Below, piece after piece: positions 7,065 through 10,457 of a stretch of DNA of 10,457 bases. The notes under the pieces were generated by a model. The model saw only the letters and a program-made list of their open reading frames with translations, searched no databases and was not told the DNA's origin. Made by a program: the position numbers and the translations under genes. The DNA comes from Alphaproteobacteria bacterium (GTDB lineage: Bacteria; Pseudomonadota; Alphaproteobacteria; Rickettsiales; UBA998): positions 1-10,457 of the forward strand of contig JAKFYP010000035.1 of NCBI GenBank assembly GCA_021730835.1, written 5' to 3'. The first letter of the stretch is position 1; every line of letters begins with the position of its first letter.

Positions 7065-7173
7065 ATATAGCCGATTTACTTGTGTGACTGCATATCAATC
7101 AAATCGGCTATCGCCCGCGACTGCGGGCGCGCCGCTTATGCGGCGCACTAAGCATAAAGTTAATTAGCTATAT
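7065..7173. repeat. Cluster of four nested or adjacent palindromes between convergent genes
   Basis: The cysQ-nadC gap contains four perfect inverted repeats. ATAGCCGATTT (7067-7077) pairs with 7101-7111, 11 bp with a 23-nt loop. CGCCCGC-GACT-GCGGGCG spans 7112-7129. GCGCCGC-TTAT-GCGGCGC spans 7129-7146, sharing one base with the previous hairpin. An outer ATATAGC / GCTATAT pair (7065-7071 and 7167-7173) encloses all of them. The position between two converging genes fits a bidirectional transcription stop or mRNA-end protector, but no T tract follows the G+C-rich stems. The arrangement also resembles REP/BIME-type intergenic palindromes. Confidence 0.6.
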
Positions 7174-7175
7174 TG

Positions 7176-8018
7176 TCATTCCACATAAGCATCCAGCCCG
7201 ATATCCGCCGCCCTGACGGAATGGGTCAGCGCGCCGACGGAGATATAATGCACGCCGGTTTCAGCGATGGTGCGTACATTCTCCAGCGTCACCCCACCGG
7301 AAGCTTCGGTCAGGGCGCGGCCCGAGGCGAATTTCACCGCTTCACTCAGCATGTCCGGCGTCATGTTATCCAGCAGCAGCACATCGGCCCCCGCTTCCAG
7401 CGCTTCTTTCACCTGTTCCAGCGTATCACATTCAACCGATACCCGCATCAGATGCGATGCACTGTCCCGCGCCCGTTTTACGGCTTCGCTTACTCCTCCG
7501 GCAATGGCGATATGATTATCCTTGATGAGTATCCCGTCATCGAGCCGCATGCGATGGTTGCAGCCTCCCCCCGTCACCACGGCATGCTTGTCGGTGGCGC
7601 GGTGCATGGCAGGCGTCTTGCGCGTGTCGCAAATGCGGGCCTGCGTGCCTCCGACCGCCTCCACGTAACGCCGTGTCAGGGTAGCAATGCCGCACATCCG
7701 CGCCAGCAGGTTCAGCGCCGTGCGCTCAGCCAGCAGGATGGAGCGGGCATTACCGGCAATCTCCAGCAACGGCCCACCTGCCGCCACGCTGATGCCATCC
7801 ACCGCATGTGAAATACAGGAAATCCCCGGATCAACCTGATAAAACACCTGTGCCGCATGGGCGACGCCGCAGGCAACGAGCGGCTCGCGGGCATGGATAA
7901 ACCCCTTCATTTCCGCATCGGCGGGGATTACCGCTTCCGAGGTAATGTCACCCCGCCCGATATCCTCAGCCAGCGCCGCTTCGACCAGTGTCAGGAAGGC
8001 TGTGGTATCGGATTTCAT
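7176..8018 (-). CDS. nadC: Nicotinate-nucleotide pyrophosphorylase (quinolinate phosphoribosyltransferase)
   Basis: NadC joins quinolinate with PRPP and decarboxylates it to nicotinate mononucleotide, the third step of de novo NAD synthesis. The 280-residue length is normal. Motifs include EDIGRGDIT (18-26), ERTALNLLARMCGIAT (98-113), DTRKT (131-135), GGGCNHR (150-156), LDDGILIKDNHI (159-170), VSVE (193-196), LLLDN (214-218), EASGG (238-242) and ISVGALTHS (259-267). After DTRKT the usual TPGLR is replaced by PAMHR; the lysine and arginines needed for PRPP and quinolinate binding are otherwise present. The ATG at 8018 overlaps the nadA stop as ATGA, indicating translational coupling. The reading frame stays open upstream to 8402, but that part lies inside nadA and is not coding. 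Confidence 0.96.
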   Translation of the reverse strand: MKSDTTAFLTLVEAALAEDIGRGDITSEAVIPADAEMKGFIHAREPLVACGVAHAAQVFYQVDPGISCISHAVDGISVAAGGPLLEIAGNARSILLAERTALNLLARMCGIATLTRRYVEAVGGTQARICDTRKTPAMHRATDKHAVVTGGGCNHRMRLDDGILIKDNHIAIAGGVSEAVKRARDSASHLMRVSVECDTLEQVKEALEAGADVLLLDNMTPDMLSEAVKFASGRALTEASGGVTLENVRTIAETGVHYISVGALTHSVRAADIGLDAYVE

Positions 8019-9073
8019 AATAATTGCCTGCTGGCCTCGTGGAGCGAACCGGATGCAGGAATCATTTTCGACATTTCCAGCATGCGGGCAAGCGGTTTCT
8101 CGGCGGCGGCCATCAGCGCGGGATCGAGCGTGATTTGCGGAGCGCGATTGACCATGCAGCGATAGAGCTTCTCCACAGTATTCATTTTCATGTAGGGACA
8201 GGTGTTGCAGGAGGTGCAGGCCCCCTCTCCCGTTCCCGGCACATCGAAAAACAGGCTGCCGGGCGAGCGTTTGCGCATCTGGTGGATAATACCCGGCTCG
8301 GTGAGCACAATAAAACTCTGGCCGGGGCGTTGCTCGGTGAAGGCGATCAGCGAGGAAGTCGAGCCGATATGGTGCGCGTGGTTGAGCAAGGCTTCCGGGC
8401 ATTCGGGATGGGCGATGACGTGTGCCTCCGGCTGGCGGGTCATCAGCCTTATTAACTCGCGCTCGGAGAAGCGTTCATGGACGATGCACGAGCCATCCCA
8501 CAGCAGCATGTCGCGGCCCGTTTTCTTTATAAGATAGTGGCCCAGATATTTATCCGGCGCGAACAGGATGGGCTGGCCCTCCGGTAACTGGCGGATGATG
8601 GCCTCGGCATTGGTCGAGGTGACGATAATATCGGAGAGCGCTTTGATTTCAGCGGAACAGTTGATGTAGGTCAGCACGAGGTGGTCGGGATGCGCTTCAC
8701 GGTACGCCCTGAATTGCTGCGGCGGGCAGGAGAATTCAAGCGAGCATCCGGCCTGCATATCCGGCAACAACACCGTGCGGTTAGGACTGAGGATTTTGGC
8801 GACCTCGGCCATGAATTTCACCCCGCAAAATACGATGACATCGGCATCGGTCGCGGCGGCCCTGCGTGAAAGATCGAGCGAATCGCCGATATAATCGGCC
8901 AGATCCTGAATATTCTCATCCTGATAGTAATGCGACAGGATCACCGCGTTCATTTCCTCTTTGAGGAAGCGGATTTTATCTTCCAGCTCAGGTGTCGAGC
9001 AGGCAGGCAAAGCCTCATCGGCCAGCGGAAATATCTCATGGATGCCGTGCATGGGAAAAGAAGTATCGTCCAT
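8015..9073 (-). CDS. nadA: Quinolinate synthase A
   Basis: NadA condenses iminoaspartate with dihydroxyacetone phosphate to quinolinate and needs an oxygen-sensitive [4Fe-4S] cluster. From the ATG at 9073 it has 352 residues. SHYYQ (47-51) opens the first repeat. FCGVKFMAEVAKIL (82-95), AGCSL with Cys110, TYINCSAEIKALSD (135-148), HPEC with Cys225, and CTSCNTC (286-292) follow; Cys110, Cys225 and Cys292 are the expected cluster ligands. A GTG five codons upstream (9088) is possible, but the ATG has a GGA eight bases before it, so I prefer it. The stop overlaps the nadC start by 4 bp. The nadB gene (aspartate oxidase), commonly between or beside these two, is absent, so iminoaspartate must come from a gene elsewhere. 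Confidence 0.96.
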   Translation of the reverse strand: MDDTSFPMHGIHEIFPLADEALPACSTPELEDKIRFLKEEMNAVILSHYYQDENIQDLADYIGDSLDLSRRAAATDADVIVFCGVKFMAEVAKILSPNRTVLLPDMQAGCSLEFSCPPQQFRAYREAHPDHLVLTYINCSAEIKALSDIIVTSTNAEAIIRQLPEGQPILFAPDKYLGHYLIKKTGRDMLLWDGSCIVHERFSERELIRLMTRQPEAHVIAHPECPEALLNHAHHIGSTSSLIAFTEQRPGQSFIVLTEPGIIHQMRKRSPGSLFFDVPGTGEGACTSCNTCPYMKMNTVEKLYRCMVNRAPQITLDPALMAAAEKPLARMLEMSKMIPASGSLHEASRQLL

Positions 9074-9091
9074 TAACCAATTCCACACATA

Positions 9092-9148
9092 TTAACGATT
9101 GAGCGAGGAACTCAGATACCCTTCAGTTATATAATATTAAGTCGTTAA
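9092..9148. promoter_or_regulatory. A/T-rich nadA upstream region with 7-bp inverted repeat
   Basis: TTAACGA (9092-9098) and TCGTTAA (9142-9148) are perfect inverted copies flanking a strongly A/T-rich stretch (TATATAATATTA at 9129-9140) just upstream of nadA. The A/T stretch could hold a -10 box on the minus strand, but I find no good -35. A paired operator for an NAD-responsive repressor is possible but unproven; a 7-bp match 43 bases away can occur by chance. Confidence 0.2.
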
Positions 9149-9184
9149 GAGAAAGAAAAATCACTTCTCTCTGCTAAAAGCAGT

Positions 9185-9208
9185 AAAAAACAGTCGGATT
9201 GTGATCCG
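9185..9208 (-). terminator. Possible intrinsic terminator after the small membrane gene
   Basis: On the minus strand, CGGAT-CACA-ATCCG (9208-9195) forms a 5-bp stem with a four-base loop. It is followed by ACTG and then six T (9190-9185). It lies 40 bp beyond the stop of the small membrane gene and before nadA. The stem is short and the U tract is displaced by four bases, so it may be inefficient. Confidence 0.35.
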
Positions 9209-9247
9209 TGAGTCATGGTTAACCGGCGGGTAATCCGCAAGCGGGCC

Positions 9248-9430
9248 TCAGAACAAGGCGGTGGAAGTATGGTTGACGAGCACAAACGCGCCAAACGTCA
9301 CGCCGGTAAGCGACAACAAAAACCCGATCACACCGGCGCGGCCACTGAGCAGGGAAAGCATACTGAAGACGAACACGAGGATGCCGATCATCAGCCCGCC
9401 CGAGCTATGGAGTAAAAACGTCATATTCAT
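9248..9430 (-). CDS. Small two-helix membrane protein
   Basis: I do not recognise a family. The 60-residue protein has two clear hydrophobic segments, about 11-29 and 32-52, joined by a tight turn at SGRAG, which is a helical-hairpin membrane protein. It has almost no charge: one Arg in the turn and no Lys, Asp or Glu. The start is uncertain. The frame is open up to 9562, but a strong promoter ends only three bases before the ATG-ATG pair at 9433-9428, so the longer form cannot be made from that transcript. The predicted transcript start coincides with the second ATG (9430). No SD is present. The reading frame, the hydrophobic pattern and the promoter together support a real gene. The opposite-strand frame at 9215-9415 has a hydrophilic product and is a shadow. 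Confidence 0.65.
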   Translation of the reverse strand: MNMTFLLHSSGGLMIGILVFVFSMLSLLSGRAGVIGFLLSLTGVTFGAFVLVNHTSTALF

Positions 9431-9436
9431 CATAAC

Positions 9437-9465
9437 AGTATACCGTTCTGTTTTTCCTGAGTCAA
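9437..9465 (-). promoter_or_regulatory. Near-consensus sigma-70-type promoter
   Basis: On the minus strand, TTGACT (9465-9460) and TATACT (9442-9437) are 17 bases apart, each matching the consensus at five of six positions. It is the best promoter in the window. The -10 box is followed by GTT and then directly by ATG-ATG, so the expected transcription start falls at about 9430, on a start codon. Confidence 0.7.
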
Positions 9466-9524
9466 TCGGTGACAGGAATAGATAATGCGGCTTTCCGTAC
9501 GATATTTTTTTCGACGCAGCGGCC

Positions 9525-9553
9525 TTGACGACAGCAAGATGTGGGAGTAGAAC
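9525..9553 (+). promoter_or_regulatory. Predicted sigma-70-like promoter for the PAS-GGDEF gene
   Basis: TTGACG (9525-9530) and TAGAAC (9548-9553) are separated by 17 bases, matching the consensus at five and four of six positions. Transcription would start near 9560, leaving a leader of about 25 bases before the ATG at 9585. It is divergent from the promoter of the small membrane gene, about 60 bp away. Confidence 0.45.
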
Positions 9554-9584
9554 CGTTATCACTCACTATATCTGGGCAGTTTTC

Positions 9585-10457
9585 ATGGATTCCTTCCGGC
9601 TAAAAGAGTTTGAGCGGCTCAAGGATGAGCTTGAGTTGCTCGGCAATGTCTCAAGCGATGCGGTTTACCGGCTGCGCTACGATACCATGCAGTATGAGTA
9701 TATCAGCCCGTCGGTTGCCAGATTGCTGGGCTTTACCCCGGAAGACCTGATGACCCTGCCGCTGCGCTCGCTGATCCTTGAGACGCGGGTCGTGCATGAC
9801 GCCTTCACTCCGGTTGAATCCTACGAGCCGCTGGAACAACAGCGCATTGAAGGCCGTACCTTGCGCTGGCAGGCGGATTACCTGATGATGACGCGTGACG
9901 GGCGACGCATCTGGGTGTCGGATGTCTCCTACCCGTGGTTTGACCAGAATGGCGCGATCATCGGCTCCATCGGCACACTGCGCGATATATCCGACCGCGT
10001 TGCCGCCGAGGAGCAGGCCCGTGAAATCGCCGCAAAGGCGGAATTGCAGGATGAATATACCGGCCTGCCGCAGCGCTCATGGTTTTTCGGGCGGCTCGAG
10101 GAGGAACTGCGCCGCATCCGCCGCACACGCCGGGATGTGACGATTGCCACCTACTGCCTGCACGTATCGGGGCTGGACGATGTGCCTCAACCCAATCACG
10201 CATGGCATCATGTGGTCGGCGTCGCGGCTTCCCTTCTGGTCGGGGCGGTACGCAATACCGACCTGACGGCGATCATGGACGCACAGACCTTCGCCGTCAT
10301 TATGCCTGAAACCAGTCCGGAAGAGGCTGTCTTCGCGGTTGAGCGGCTGTGCAACACGATATTGCAGCATCCTTTCCGCCTGCCAAGTGGGAACCTGATC
10401 GGGATCAACCTGTTTTCCGGCATTGCCGGAGCGCGATTCGATCAGCAGATGGATGCC
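9585..10457 (+). CDS. PAS domain plus degenerate GGDEF domain protein (3' end outside window)
   Basis: An open frame runs from the ATG at 9585 to the window edge (291 codons, no stop). Residues about 21-137 form a PAS/PAC sensor: YEYISPSVARLLGFTPEDL, then DGRRIWVSDVSYPWFDQNG and GTLRDISDR. A short helical linker (138-155) follows. DEYTGLPQRSWFFGRLEEEL (156-175) is the standard opening of a GGDEF domain. The domain is degenerate: the LDLDxFK-like segment reads CLHVSGLDDV (191-200), and the GGDEF position reads DAQTF (232-236), so cyclase activity is not expected. RNTD (223-226) sits five residues before DAQTF, where the c-di-GMP inhibitory site RxxD lies. No membrane helix is seen, so it is probably cytosolic. 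An EAL or other output domain could follow beyond the window. The SD is weak. Confidence 0.85.
   Translation, partial: MDSFRLKEFERLKDELELLGNVSSDAVYRLRYDTMQYEYISPSVARLLGFTPEDLMTLPLRSLILETRVVHDAFTPVESYEPLEQQRIEGRTLRWQADYLMMTRDGRRIWVSDVSYPWFDQNGAIIGSIGTLRDISDRVAAEEQAREIAAKAELQDEYTGLPQRSWFFGRLEEELRRIRRTRRDVTIATYCLHVSGLDDVPQPNHAWHHVVGVAASLLVGAVRNTDLTAIMDAQTFAVIMPETSPEEAVFAVERLCNTILQHPFRLPSGNLIGINLFSGIAGARFDQQMDA

Noticed and set aside
8019..8402. Upstream extension of the nadC reading frame by 128 codons
   Set aside because: It lies entirely inside nadA in a different frame, and NadC homology begins at the ATG at 8018.
9215..9415. 66-codon plus-strand frame opposite the small membrane gene
   Set aside because: Its product is a low-complexity hydrophilic reverse reading; the opposite strand has clear membrane helices and a strong promoter.

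Overview
The window looks like chromosomal housekeeping DNA from an alphaproteobacterium. This rests on the protein sequences: a MetK with the C-terminal YGHFGR signature, an RseP/MmpA-type site-2 protease with a single PDZ domain, and typical PdxJ, Dxr and CysQ sequences. The exact order cannot be fixed by eye. Most genes are moderately G+C-rich. The leftmost gene and the far-right intergenic DNA are visibly richer in A/T. Several genes have weak Shine-Dalgarno (SD) sequences.

Layout, left to right. Positions 5-114 hold a 15-bp long-range stem followed directly by six T, a possible small RNA or terminator. Positions 122-1672 (-) encode an unrecognised 516-residue protein with a charged coiled-coil N-terminus and up to four degenerate XRE-like helix-turn-helix modules; a compact palindrome cluster lies just upstream of it. 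Next come metK (1748-2965, -) and pdxJ (3096-3863, -). Divergent from pdxJ are dxr (3950-5128, +), rseP (5138-6232, +) and a cysQ-type phosphatase (6289-7038, +). A cluster of strong palindromes (7065-7173) separates cysQ from the convergent nadC and nadA genes (7176-9073, -), which overlap by 4 bp. A 60-residue two-helix membrane protein follows (9248-9430, -). Divergent from it is a PAS plus degenerate-GGDEF protein (from 9585, +) that runs off the window.

How the genes work together. nadA and nadC supply two of the three steps of de novo NAD synthesis; nadB is not beside them. dxr (isoprenoid precursors) and rseP (envelope-stress proteolysis) are a remnant of the common uppS-cdsA-dxr-rseP-bamA cluster, but with different flanks. 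metK makes S-adenosylmethionine, pdxJ makes pyridoxine phosphate, and cysQ removes the sulfate-assimilation by-product PAP.

The most interesting signals are regulatory. (1) The roughly 100-nt metK leader can fold as a three-way junction whose closing helix competes with a hairpin that hides the metK SD. A good promoter places the transcript start exactly at that closing helix. It matches no SAM riboswitch class I can recall and is my best candidate for an undescribed element. (2) The small membrane protein has a near-consensus promoter whose -10 box almost touches the start codon, predicting a leaderless mRNA. (3) The PAS-GGDEF protein has lost its active-site motif but keeps an RxxD in the inhibitory-site position, suggesting a c-di-GMP sensor rather than an enzyme. 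(4) The 516-residue protein may be a tandem multi-HTH regulator with an operator-like repeat array at its own promoter.
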